Assembly: GCA_010014835.2 (NCBI GenBank)
Contig: JAAAKB020000023.1
Coordinates: 1,339,126 to 1,375,433 of the forward strand
Direction of reading: 5' to 3'
Origin: Apostichopus leukothele
Lineage: Eukaryota > Echinodermata > Holothuroidea > Aspidochirotida > Stichopodidae
DNA: 36,308 nt
The notes beneath the pieces are model-generated. The model saw only the letters and a list, made by a program, of their open reading frames with translations, was not told the origin of the DNA and searched no databases. Position 1 is the first letter of the stretch; each line of letters starts with the position of its first letter. The position numbers and the translations under genes were made by a program. Positions 1 to 31,400 of the stretch are shown here, piece by piece.

Positions 1-249
1 CATTTGAAGTAAGATTTAAATAGATAAGCTAGTTATGTATGTCGTTATGGCATAGTGGAGTCAGTGAGGTTGAGAAATATCATAGAAAAGGACGCAAAAT
101 GCTGCTTTAAATCACTGGATGTGTACAAGAGGTAGCACATATGTATGGACCAATTCCATGTATTGACGTACATTTTGCTCTTAAATCTGCCAACCATCAA
201 TAAATCTCCTTTTTATTGACTTTTTCCTTTGTTTTTTTTTTCATTACAG
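1..249 (+). other. LRBA intron, 3' end
   Basis: This stretch is AT-rich and non-coding. It ends in a T-rich tract with a run of T and the acceptor ..cattacag before exon 1. I see nothing else in it. Confidence 0.8.
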
Positions 250-19851
<19,602 letters not shown>

Positions 19852-20516
19852 GTGAGAACCCTTTTCGATCCCCATCAACATTTTATAAACAACATTCAGT
19901 TCTGTTAGATAATGCAGCAGCTAGATATTTTACCATACTTTTGTAGTAACTTTCTATTGATAGGGTTTGTTTCATTCCATGAAGTAAGGGTATTGCTACC
20001 ATATCTCACCAGGTTGTTGTATGTTTACTAGTGGAAAGAAGTGACCTAACCTGTTATGTGACGTCCTCAATGACAGTCTTCTCCTATTTTCTTCTATTCT
20101 GTCACGATTCTTCCGTTCTATAAATATTCTTCCATTCCGTGTCCAGGACTGTTTATATCTAATGAATGAGAGCTTGAGTAAAATGTTCAGCGAACTAGAC
20201 TATTTTGTCCAACAACATTGACCGATGAACTTGCTTCCAGCTCAACTTGACTGTAATTTCTATAAAACTAAAATTCTTATAGAAAAAAAGTAAGGTGCAC
20301 TGATGAAAAGTCATACTAAACGATATCTGACATATTTACCAATTAAAGTTATGCTCCTTCCATCCGTCTATGAAAGACCATCAAGAGATTACTCTGGCCT
20401 TCCAACCCAAGACCTGATTGTCAAATCAGGTTGTAAATAAACCTTAAAAATCATGGGCGAAACTCTGTTAGAAATTAAAAACTCATGCAAAATTCCACAT
20501 CTGGGCCAGATCTTCA
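19852..20516 (+). other. Sequence between LRBA exon 16 and gap
   Basis: This is intron or 3' flank. I searched it by eye for the conserved final LRBA exon (GMASGSIV-like then a WHxE motif) and did not find it. Otherwise it is featureless and AT-rich. Confidence 0.6.
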
Positions 20517-20616
20517 NNNNNNNNNNNNNNNNNNNNNNNNNNNNNNNNNNNNNNNNNNNNNNNNNNNNNNNNNNNNNNNNNNNNNNNNNNNNNNNNNNNN
20601 NNNNNNNNNNNNNNNN
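20517..20616. other. Assembly gap (100 N)
   Basis: One hundred N, a common placeholder for a gap of unknown size. The missing last LRBA exon may lie here. Confidence 0.98.
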
Positions 20617-20790
20617 TTGTATTACATTCAGACCGAGGACCCCATTGTATTTTCCATTGTTCAAATCCACGTACCCTAACCTTAACAATACCCTTACAAT
20701 AGAATTCTTCCGAGGACGTGGTGATTCTTTATAAATCACAACCGAGGACCTGAAATTCTTTTGTTCAAGTCCTCGGTCAGAATACAAAAC
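20617..20790. repeat. CCGAGGAC inverted-repeat cluster beside the gap
   Basis: TTGTATTACATTCAGACCGAGGAC at the gap edge is mirrored at 20770-20790 by GTCCTCGGTCAGAATACAA. Further CCGAGGAC copies lie near 20711 and 20742. It may be a foldback element that broke the assembly. Confidence 0.55.
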
Positions 20791-23700
20791 AAACGCACAC
20801 ACACACCAAAAAGACAATGAAAATGAGAGAATAGTCAATTTTGAACCACACCACAGGCCTGCTGGTCAATGGCTGTATGTATTCAACACATACCTAGGCT
20901 ATAAAACATGGAAACTGAGCACTCAGCATAATTGCTTTCAAGAAGCATTAAAAACACAGATAAAACAATAAAGAGTGAAAGTTTCATATCCTACATGAAA
21001 GTCTTTCATTTTTAGGGTAAACACCTCTAAGAAAACAGTTTTACTTTCATATTTCTGTTTATTAACCCACCTCTCTACTGATACATTAATTAATCTTGGT
21101 CGTTCAAATCACTATTTAATATGTCAGAAACATAAAAATTATCTTCATTTTTAAACTCTCCTTGTATAATGTTTACCAAAGTAGGATCAACATTTCCCCA
21201 TTTCCCCTTAAAAGAAATCATCATCATAATCATCATCATCGTCATCATCATCATCAAAGGTATGTTGATTACAAAACAGATCATCAATTTCAAAATGAAT
21301 TTTTTGGTTGACTCTATTAATTAATTTGATTGCACTTAGTAATAGGAGAAGATCTGACCTTAAATACAGACTCTATTCTGAATATTATTTCAACTGTATC
21401 GTATGAATGGTGAAACTGTATGCCTGGCATCAAAGGAAACATTTCTCACCAATTAAGTACTTGGGGTAAACAAAACCCATTATAATTTATAACTCTTAGC
21501 GCCAAACAATTAATATTCTTAGTGCCAAACAATTAATACTCTTAGTGCCAAACATTGCTGTGGTTGTCTCGGATTTTCAATTTCATTTCCGTTCTTGTTT
21601 GGCTCAGAAAACAAAAGACTCCGCTGCTGCTGAGTAAAGGAATGAAAACAAAACTTTGATATCTTTTCTCGACTTTAAACAATTAAACACAAAAATTGTA
21701 ACAGACAAAAATATTTCTTTGCCATTTTTATGATTATGTTATATACACTGAAATCATCATTTTAATACACACTCCTTAGTAAAGAAGCCCACCCCCCCCC
21801 CCAAAAAAATATATATATTACCCCAATTGCAAGCTCCAATAATTGCACAAATTCTTTCTCTATTTAGCTGACAACAGAAACAGACAAGAGTAAGAATAGA
21901 ACAGCCTTGCCAGAAAATTAAAAGGATTTTCTGGTCGCTGAAGTTGATTGCTTCGCAAAATTCCTGATCATTTTCCGCATCTTTAGGTGAAAGCCACATC
22001 CTTATAGCATTCTCGATCACTTTCTCGATATAACTTTTTTTGGTGTGATATTTTGTATGCGCATCTCGCAACAGCAGAAAGAATGATGTCATCAGGGAAT
22101 ATGCAGGGCATATTATAATAGCCTTACTAAAGCATTTGAAGAACCATTTAACCATATGACATTGCATGCCCCCTACTGTGATCCACTCCAGGGAAGAAAC
22201 AAAGTGTGTAACCAGAAAACAAACCATATCTTAAGTTAGTATTAAGTATTATTAAGATGGGCAGTGAGAGAGGGAGGGGGGATTGAGGGTGTCAATGGTA
22301 TAGATAAGTTTTATATCATTTGCCACCAGAATATCCCTTTAAGTAATCCTGTCAAAAGAGAAAATATAACTTTTAATAATACTGTTTCAAACTTTCTTCA
22401 TTCTTACATTGAGACACCAAGATGAGGTGACCGTTATTATTTGCAGAAAAACCGCAATATTGATGATGACCCTCTCATGCTTATATATCAGGGGTTCTTC
22501 AAAGTACATTTTCAAGGATTGCTGGAATTTTGAGGGTTTCTCAGCGTTTCTGTAATACATAATCCAGAAATAAACATTTTATCAAAATTGAAATTTTTCC
22601 TCAGCCTTTCTCACTAATTCTGGAATAGTTCCTAGGACACTTGTAAACCAGGGACCATTCGGGGTGATGATGCATGAAATCTGGGAAGTCTAGTCACCTA
22701 ACACTAAGAACAAAGCTTCGTTCCTCCTAGAACATATTTCGTATTTAGTATTTCATAATTTAAGGCAACTATTTTAGCCCGAATCCAAAATTTTCTTTTT
22801 ATGTTGCCAATTGCAGAATTCTCCAATCTCATGCAAGTCACTCAGTGATTGTCCCATTTAAAATGTATTCCTTTATTTTAAATAGCAACTTTTTTCGAAA
22901 CCTTCACCCCGTACCACCTTACATTTTCACACACACACACATCCACCAATCTCTACAACAATCATTAAATGCCCCAATATTTTACAGAAAATCTAGACAC
23001 AAATTTCACAAATACATACATATTATAGACAATTTTTTTTTATGTGATATATATATCTATTAAAATGTGATCATATACCCAAATAGTTTCGACTTTTCAT
23101 GCCTTTGTTTTTTACGTTTGTTTGTATATTTTTTTATCTTTGACTGTACAATCTTATTGCATAAAAACTTTATGATAGATTTTTTACAAATTCTTTACAA
23201 CTTTGGTCACTAAAATCACCATTCTAAATTATCCAGCTCAGTTTATTCTATATGACTTTAAACCTTCTGTCAATGCCTGTGGAAAAGGCACAACCTACTT
23301 GTAAACAATAGTAACCATAAAGTACCTCGTTTTAGCAGCCTTCTGAGAGGAAAGAAAGCACAGATGTAAATACCCCTTTTAACATCCTCTGTATTTCAGG
23401 TTTTTTGATTAATGCTCTGTAAAACCTCAGTCATCAAATGAAAACTCTTTCTATGATACAACCATCGTTAACATTGAAGGATGGTCCATATTTATACCTC
23501 CTGATTTAGCATTCTCAAAAATTGCTCAAATGAAAGAAGATGATATGCTGGAGTTGAATCTTCCGAAGTAATTTCCAGACAGTGACCAGTATTGATTTGG
23601 ACGAATAAATTGTCTCCTTAAGGGAAAAAGTGGCTCTGCAGTTTGATTCAACAAATGTTAATGTTTCAACAAGACTGACCACTCTTTTTGTAAGAGAGAG

Positions 23701-25841
23701 AGGGGGGAGGAGGGGACAACACTGATGATCATTAACAGGAGAGTCAGTGGAAAGTAAGAACCGATAATCAGGTTGCCAAACACTTTTTGCTTGGAAATTG
23801 GTTAATAGGCTTACCAACCAGAACGCTACAATAAGTGAGCTGATCATGATATAAGGATTCATGTGTTGACATGCAAAAAGGATAGTTTTGTTTTTCAATT
23901 TTGGCAAAAATGGAATAAAACAAGGAAAGAAAAGTGAATGCTTTTTAATTGTTAATGCTGAAATGACTTTCTGTTAATTTCATGTCAAGTCATGTGATTC
24001 AGACCAGTAAGATGATTGGTTCAAGGTAGCACACCGAAAAGACATGAGAACAAACACCAAAGCTGTTTTAAAAATATGCTGATGAAAGCGGACACGAATC
24101 AAAATGGGAAATTCAAAATTTAAATTTTAAAGATAATGATTAAGGTGGTATAAATTAAAATGTTTTGGATTTCTTTCAAAAAAAGCTGAACCGGATGTTT
24201 GACAGTTTTTTGGAAGAAAGAAAATACCAATGATAATTTTAAAGGCAAGAAAAACATCAACAACAACAACAGATGGATCTTAAAAAAAAAAAAAAAAAAA
24301 AATAGTAATACCGATTGTGATTTTGTTTGTTACGAGTTGTAAAGTGCATCAGGCATCCTCATGCTTGTGTAATAATTTGATAATAGAAGTACAAAAGTAA
24401 AATGGAACATAGAAAATAATAAAAAATATTTGCAGTTTTAATTTTCAGGTATGTCTGAAATATTTCCATGCCAATTATGCAAAAGTGACAAGCTGACATT
24501 GCACACGAAAAACAAATAATAATATATATAGAAGAGTAATAATAATGCAAAAAGGGCTGTTTTTGGCTTTAACAGAATCTTAAAATAAGCAATCTTGTTA
24601 AACTTGGAGCAGAAATAAGAAAATGAAAATATGTAATAGTTAAAAATTATGTTACTCCACACACTGACAGATAAACCAAGTACATAGAAAAATTTAAGCA
24701 AGGACAAAAAAATATTAAATCCCTGAACAAGCATTAAGGATACATTACAAACTGTTTTAGACACACTTAAGATAATCTCCACCACACTAGACATGCTCAT
24801 GTAGAACTAACATTCTGACAGTACCCCCCCTCCACTGAGATTAATCAGTGGCCCAATCTACTGTGCATCGCATTACCTCACGACATAGTGGTAACGCATC
24901 GCCACAGGGCATTCCGGCATCCCTTTACCGCATTGCATTACCACATGGCATGACAGCACATAGCAAGGTGGAGTCTCGTCTCGTTTGTGATTAATGACAC
25001 GGATTATGGAGAGAGGCAGAGGTACTGCTGGTACGGCGAGAGGGTTAATAGGGTTAATGAGAGGATGATGTAACAGGGATGAGAGGATGATGTAACAGGG
25101 ATGAGAGGATGATGTAACAGGGCTAATATCAGGCTGTCTGTCATTCTGAGATGGTGAGTTATAATTGATATCATATCCCACGGAATGAATTATTATTGAC
25201 TTCTGAGAATACCTTTGTAAGTTTCGGTACCTTCTTTCTTTGGCAGTGTCTTCAACAGCTCATTGAACAAGCCATCTGACAATGTTACTCCCCTCATTAA
25301 CAGCACACACAAGTATGGTATACAGTAATACTACTACTGTAAAGTAATCACAGGTAACTTAAAATCAAAATTGCCCACTTTGTTTCCGACCTTTTAATTC
25401 CTATTATTATAGCACTTGGATAAAATCATACATGTATAACTTATTAAAACTGATGGACGTGTTCAATTTTTTTCCTTCTTTAGCACACTATACCAAGATT
25501 ACTGTAATAATTACTTCCCTTGGGACACGGTTAGTCTAATAACTAAAATAGGCCTTGTCCACAGACCGGCAGCATGCATCATCACTCAGAGTGAAGGTAT
25601 TTAAACTGGTGTGTTTCAACATCTTTTCAACCTCTACATGCTGAGAAACACTTAGCTCTCCCTCCTTCTTTCTTCCCCTCCAAAAGGACCTATTCCTCTC
25701 CATATTCTCAATTTTGCTAAATTTAGATTGGCTTTCAAAATTTTGAAATAGGATACTTAGACAACTATGACCAATTATAGACAATCACCGAAACAAAAAG
25801 AGAAACCTTATAATCTTGCAAACTCACTAAGACTTAAAAAA
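20791..25841. other. Convergent intergenic region
   Basis: About 5 kb with no secure gene. It holds a 23-24-bp repeat with TTAGTGCCAAACAATTAATA-like units (21493-21555), an (ATC)n tract (21219-21255), an A20 run (about 24283-24302) and a 22-bp triplicate. Minus-strand open frames of 156 (21757-22227), 130 (23515-23907) and 120 codons (24438-24800) are hydrophobic, unmatched and of a length expected by chance in AT-rich DNA. Confidence 0.6.
25059..25124. repeat. 22-bp tandem triplicate
   Basis: Three near-identical copies of GAGAGGATGATGTAACAGGG plus AT or CT, at 25059, 25081 and 25103. Confidence 0.9.
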
Positions 25842-25847
25842 TTTATT
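25842..25847 (-). terminator. KIDINS220: Candidate KIDINS220 polyA signal
   Basis: Minus-strand AATAAA is the first such hexamer after the KIDINS220 stop codon, about 990 nt downstream. It would give a 3' UTR of about 1 kb. Other hexamers occur further on, so alternative ends are possible. Confidence 0.4.
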
Positions 25848-26018
25848 GCAAACAAATGTCAGATGCCATTCACCTGAACCTCAACCAGAGGGTCACACAA
25901 AGAAAAATACCAACTTTAGATACCAACTTTAGTAGAGGTTCACATACCAACTTCAGATCAATATTATATGACATCTTCAGACGACAATTTATACCAACCT
26001 CAGATGACCATTAGCTCC

Positions 26019-26181
26019 CATCCTCAGACTAACATTAGATGCCATCTTCATACTAACATTAGATGCCATCTTCAGACTAGCATTAGATGCCATCTTCGGA
26101 CTAGCATTAGATGTCATCTTCAGACTAACATTAGATGCCATCTTCAGACTAACATAAGATGCCATCTTCAGACTAGCATCC
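26019..26181. repeat. 24-bp minisatellite, about 6.8 copies
   Basis: The unit is CATCTTCAGACTAACATTAG plus ATGC, with A/G and C/T changes. Because 24 is a multiple of three, the plus strand stays open (a 92-codon frame with TNIRCHLQ repeats), which I read as a by-product and not a gene. Confidence 0.93.
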
Positions 26182-26695
26182 TACCTTTAGATACTGTAAT
26201 CAGCCAACACTTAGACGACAACTACAAATGGCCATCATTGGAATAATGTTTCATGCTTTCTTTAGACTGACTTTAGATGCCCTCCACAATGTCATTTCAG
26301 ATTTACAGGTTATTGGAAAGTGTCATGCTTGATATGCTCTAACATAAAGTTGTATCATGCAAACTGTTACTGCTAAATATTTCAATATTTCTACTAAATT
26401 TCCACATCCCTCACATTCATCTGCTAGTTGCTAGTTTCTGTAGTTAACCCGTAACCAGCTACCATCATTCCACCACTGTTTTCTGCACCCATACAAACCA
26501 AACTAACTCTTTTATCATTTTAGTCGACACTATAGATACATTTATCTTCTTAGCTGTCACCATGGATACACTACAACAGGAACAGTGACAAATTCATATT
26601 CCAAGCAACTTCCTTTCTTCATGTCTTCAACAGATCTTGAATCACTGTCGTCAATTTGACTCAATCCAAGCTGCACTCTTTCATTATGCATGAGC

Positions 26696-26777
26696 AGCTC
26701 TAGACACAGCTCTAGACACAGCTCTAGACACAGCTCTAGACACAGCTCTAGACACAGCTCTAGACACAGCTCTAGAC
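26696..26777. repeat. 12-bp tandem repeat, six perfect copies plus partial
   Basis: The unit is AGCTCTAGACAC. It lies 58 nt after the KIDINS220 stop, so it is likely transcribed in the 3' UTR (as GTGTCTAGAGCT units). The perfect identity suggests recent expansion. Confidence 0.97.
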
Positions 26778-26834
26778 TGCTTTAGCCATAGCTCTATTCT
26801 AAAAAGGTTTCATCCATCTCCAGTTCACAAAAGC

Positions 26835-28472
26835 TCAAACAATGGAATGATTGCTCATACTAGTTGGATTATCATTCTCGTCTCTCCTCCTGACATAACG
26901 TTCTAACGATGAGGTACTCTGGGTGGCTCCGCTCTGCCTGCCGGGGGAATCTGTAGCTGGGGAGGAGGACTGGGTGGCAGACTCCTGAGCACCTTCGTCT
27001 TCGTACACCAGGACCGGCATCCTCATCCGCCTCTGCTCATCCAACTGAGTCAGAATGAACTCATCAAAGCTTTGATTCAGAGTCCTTAGAGACGACTTCG
27101 ATGAGGTGTTTTTGAGTCCCGGCCCGCACTCGCCTTTTATTTCCGATAGTTTCGGGGGCCGCACTCTGCCGGGACTTACGAGCGACCCCGCCGACTTGGC
27201 GTGCTTGAGTTGCGATTCCCGATCCTGCTGACTTCTTCCCCGGGACTGTGATGCGCGTTCCATGACCGGGGGCATGAAGGTGGAGTAGCTAGCCATGAGT
27301 GACAGGTCATGGGACTCTGGTTCTTTCTTCCCCGTCACTTGCTGGGCTCTACTTGGACTTAGCATGTTATCTGAATCCGATGGTGTATGCCTCCTGGCCA
27401 ATTCGTTATCAATGTTCTCAAACATCCGATCCAGTGCCTTTCCCCAGGGGGCTTCAATCTTGGGCGTGGTGGAGGCTGGATCGTCAGTAGTGGTGTTATC
27501 TCCAGCTATGGCCCCGTCTGCACTAGCACTTCTCTCCAGTAACGGGACGCTTGCCTCCGAGGTTATCTCCTTCCTCCTGTCCTTCCTCTCTGGTTTGCTC
27601 TCCCACTTCTCTTCCGATAAGCTCAAGAGAGGAATGCTCTCCTCCGGTACCTCTTTCTCCTGGCTCGACAATTTCTTCTTTAACAAATCTACGCTTTGAG
27701 AGCCTTTGCTGGAGGCATCCACGGACAGAGTCTTCTCGTCTGGTTCGTCCGTATGGCTGGCTTTACGGAGGGCAGTGACGTCCGTGCTGGACTCCGAGGA
27801 GCAAGATGGAGACGACTTGGATGCATTCTCGTTAGAAGCCTTGCCTCCTCCTTGATCAGATATGACTGCATTAGTGATGATGGCAGGCTTTTGAACACTG
27901 CCATTCATGTTCGCCTTAGACATTAGAGGGGTGGTCTCTGCCTGCTCTGACAGGGGGCTCTCTGCGATGCTTGTACGCATCGGATTGCCGCCCTCGCTCT
28001 TCGTTATAGACAACTGTGAGTTGTGCATGGATGAACGCTGTGAGGACACCTGTGAATTTGAACGGAGTTCCTCGTAACTCATGTGCAGGTAATCCCTCTG
28101 CGATTCCGTCTCGGCTGCCTTGGTGGTCGGGGAAGAAGCGGTATCTTTCGACTCCCCTGGCTTCGAGTCCAGGCTGGTATTACTGCGGTTGAGCGGGGTG
28201 TGACTGTTGCTCACAGCTTGTTCTCGCAGGTGCATGACCATCGCCCGGAACAGCTGCCAATCCCCGAACGACATCTCCAGGACCGACTTCAGCTCGTCGA
28301 GGTCACACTGGATCAAGACCTGTCCGTTGATGTGGTGCTGAGCTAGTCTAGCCTGGTACCGGGGAATGGCATGCTTATCGATACCTTCTAAGTTCATTAA
28401 CCGATCACAAATGTCCTTGACAGAAAGAGCGTTGGGAGAAGACTCTGTGCTGGCTGGACTTGGCTGGCCAAG
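26835..28472 (-). CDS. KIDINS220: KIDINS220 terminal exon: SAM-like module, tail, PDZ ligand
   Basis: This large last exon has 545 codons plus TGA. The acceptor is caaacag (28473-28479), phase 0. Residues about 16-85 form the SAM-like KAP C-terminal module: [41 protein letters not shown] (human: INGRVLAQCNIDELK, FGDWHLFRSTV). The rest is Ser/Thr/Glu-rich and disordered, with repeated acidic-PLL-type motifs ([27 protein letters not shown]) like the human TPLLKD motif, and a short ordered patch [17 protein letters not shown]. It ends HSIV, a class I PDZ ligand like human ESIL. GC content is clearly higher than in its surroundings, as expected of coding DNA. Overlapping plus-strand frames are shadows. 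Confidence 0.95.
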   Translation of the reverse strand, partial: LGQPSPASTESSPNALSVKDICDRLMNLEGIDKHAIPRYQARLAQHHINGQVLIQCDLDELKSVLEMSFGDWQLFRAMVMHLREQAVSNSHTPLNRSNTSLDSKPGESKDTASSPTTKAAETESQRDYLHMSYEELRSNSQVSSQRSSMHNSQLSITKSEGGNPMRTSIAESPLSEQAETTPLMSKANMNGSVQKPAIITNAVISDQGGGKASNENASKSSPSCSSESSTDVTALRKASHTDEPDEKTLSVDASSKGSQSVDLLKKKLSSQEKEVPEESIPLLSLSEEKWESKPERKDRRKEITSEASVPLLERSASADGAIAGDNTTTDDPASTTPKIEAPWGKALDRMFENIDNELARRHTPSDSDNMLSPSRAQQVTGKKEPESHDLSLMASYSTFMPPVMERASQSRGRSQQDRESQLKHAKSAGSLVSPGRVRPPKLSEIKGECGPGLKNTSSKSSLRTLNQSFDEFILTQLDEQRRMRMPVLVYEDEGAQESATQSSSPATDSPGRQSGATQSTSSLERYVRRRDENDNPTSMSNHSIV

Positions 28473-31400
28473 CTGTTTGAGAGAGAAATGAAAAAGAAAT
28501 TATACTATATGAAATACTGTCACCGGCTTACCTCAATATTATGCATTGACTTGGAGCTGAGATAATGATCTGAAGCAACTATGCCTCACTTGAGACCATA
28601 GCTAGCAATTTATTCATTGTTTATTGTTGAGAGTTTTATCAAATGAAAAAAGATTGGTAGAGTTGAAGAAAAGTAGAGAAGACGAGGTCTTAGTTTATCT
28701 TGACTTTCAGGGTCAAACGATGGGATGCAATTACTCACTGCCTGAGCTGCATTTTTAGTGAATGGGTTGGCAGCGGACATCTGGTAGTTCAGTCTAGAGG
28801 GTGTATCACTAATTGTGGAATACATGGAAGCCCTGACGTTGGACTGGAAGTTAGGTCCAAAGCTCTGTGGACGGCTCAGGTTAGCTTGATTAAGAGGACT
28901 GGTGCCTTCCCTGCTCTCCAAAGTATCTGTGTAAAGAGCATTCATAAAATGATCTTCAAATGAGGGTGTGGTATTTGATCAAATTTGAATGTCTCAGAAT
29001 TTAAGAAAACTTGGTCAATTTTAAAGAAATTGAACCTGAAGTGTGAACCTGTTCCTTTACTACATAGATCAAAAGGGAACTTCATTAAATTTGTGTTAAT
29101 GAAGCAGAACTATAGTACTGCAAGGAGTTAATGAGTACACTCATGTGACGGCAGGTAATACTCAGGGGGGTGGGGGGGGAGGGGTCCGAGGTGTACGATG
29201 AGATGAGAGGAGAGGGAGGAGCAGGCAATGATCTTTACAGTCTTAATAGGTTATCAATATCCTAATGTTTGTGATTGGATCATAATTTACCTCATCAGAT
29301 GAGACTTCAAGTATGCCCTTCTTTATCCAAACTTGGTTAAAACTAGGTAAAGGTTGGAGGGGGGGGGTGGGGGTGAGTGGGCGGGGTATACTAATGACAC
29401 TTACCTCTGATTTGTTTTCTCAAGTGTGGATCCAAATTACAAGTACATGGAAGAAAACATCTCATATCGGAAACGCAGAGATCTGAGCTGTGCTTTGTCA
29501 GAAATACAACAAAGCCCCTCAAATCCTGGTCCATCTCTAACAATGGTTCATCTTCACGGCTGCAAGGGATGAAGTCTCCCACCCTGCAATGTTAGCCAAG
29601 GAGAAGTATGATAGGATAAAAGAGACGGGAAGAACAAGATGGATAAAAAAGTAAACAATATGGATAATGACAACATTAGCCAATATAAGTAACACTGCTA
29701 ACAGCAATAACATTGTCTATGATAATAACACAACACCAAATGTGTAAAAAACCACAACACTGATAGAAAAAAATGACAACAACTAAAAATACAAAACTAT
29801 AAACAACAACAAGACAAACAATAAGAATGGAAACAGTACAACAAAGTATCAAGAACAACTTTATAAACAAAGGCAACTCAAAATAACACAGATGCCAACA
29901 ATCAAGTGTCAAATAAATGACATAAAAATATTATTTATTGAATGTCAATCAACAACAAAATATTATTAAAGAAAAAGTAAATCCCTAAAAAGCCTACAAA
30001 TATTTGCAGCTACAAACTTTTGACTTGACAAAAATTGTAACAGAGCATTGGAATGATTTTTCAATCATCTAATTGGGGAAAAAATAAAATAGATCCATCA
30101 ATTAATACCAGTTATAATTTTCAATGGGTTTGGGACATTGGCATAAACATTCTTCTTCTCCTGAACCCAAAATCATTTGTTCCTTGCTTTCAACATACCT
30201 TTAAGTATACGTAAGAACTCCTATTCAGACCAACAAACCAGATTTGACAATCTCACAATAAATTGTACTTGGCGTACTCTGTTTCTGACTGATTCTCTCT
30301 GTGTTTTTTTTTAATTTGTTTTCTTTTATGATATTCTCCTCCTTTTGTTTGTATTTTACCTCTCAAAGACACTCCTGAGTGGAAGTTCTTCTTCCACATC
30401 TTCCTGGTTATCTTGGCAATAGACAATCAACCATGATGTACGATATGGCCATCTCTCAGTCAGGTTTATCCACTGTGCCAACGTCTTCCACTTGAAGGAT
30501 GTGTTACTGGCACGTAGGAGGCGAGCTGTGAATGAAAAGGGAGAACCCCTTGTGAACCTTTACAAACTAGAGACTTGAAATGTCACATTCTGTATTAGAC
30601 ATTATAAGGTGCGTTACATATGAAGGTTGATTAGAATCCTTCATGTTGGTACTCTTACCTCAGACACAAATGAATATTAATAATACAAGCTTGTGTCTTT
30701 TCGTTCTTCTACCTTAAATGATAATGCAATTAATAAAACCTGAGTTATTTGACCATATTGGACAATATCTGTATATGAAAAAAAGCTGGATGATGAAACT
30801 TTTGTACATTTTTGTCCAGTTTACGGTTGTAATTGTCAGTAAATATAACACTTCCAATAGGAATGAGAAATACAGTATGAGATTAACAAAATGTCCAGAA
30901 GGTGCTATGTAGTTCAGACAACAAAACAGGCTGTATTTATGAATGGGATTTTATATGCACTGGACTGAAGAGAAGAAATAATCAAGGCACTATGCAATCA
31001 TAAAAGTAGAAGGGTTGATTTGGGTCCAGATATCCCAGTTTTACTATATTGTGGGATTAAACAGAAGCTCAGTATACTGTTTTTAACACTAGATAAACTT
31101 TACCTGTTAAGTGAACAAGCTTCTTAATCTTTGACATATTTGGGAACAAATGAACACTGAGTTATAAATAATTAAAAGAAACTTGCCGGATTTACAGTGT
31201 TTCACACAACTACATGTTACAATGGTTTTATACTAAATTGACACTCGTCTGTAGGTAGCATTAAGTGGACACGGTTAAGCTATTTACAAAGTGTTTCACA
31301 GAGGGATCATTGTTCCACACATTGTTACAAGGGTTTCTTAACTCAACGCTCATCTTCCGGTAGCTTTATTTGGACACGGTTAAGCTATTTACAAAGTGTT

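Larger units (their letters stand above)
25848..26834 (-). other. KIDINS220: KIDINS220 3' UTR (inferred)
   Basis: This lies between the stop codon and the first AATAAA. It holds two tandem repeats (listed) and a run of degenerate ACCAACTTTAGAT-like units at about 25905-25960. No coding signal was seen. Confidence 0.45.

Noticed and set aside
20149-20222. Possible last LRBA exon after acceptor gtccag at 20143-20148
   Set aside because: In the required phase it meets TAA after five residues (RTVYI). Another frame is open for about 24 codons but does not match the donor phase.
20389-20838. 149-codon minus-strand frame
   Set aside because: It runs through 100 N, so its length is an artefact.
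20857-20971. Possible last LRBA exon on the plus strand after acceptor ccacag, reading R then PAGQWLYVFNTYLGYKTW
   Set aside because: It fits phase 2 and has an FN..W arrangement slightly like the family end, but the polypyrimidine tract is poor and the conserved GMASGS and WHxE motifs are absent.
22489-22680. CAGGGGTTCTTCAAAG start resembling a hAT terminal repeat
   Set aside because: No matching inverted end or target-site duplication was found.
25968-26246. Plus-strand 92-codon frame with TNIRCHLQ repeats
   Set aside because: It is explained by a 24-bp minisatellite whose unit is a multiple of three. There is no conserved flank or start context.
27295-28346. Several plus-strand open frames of 60-134 codons
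   Set aside because: They are antisense shadows of the long KIDINS220 terminal exon.
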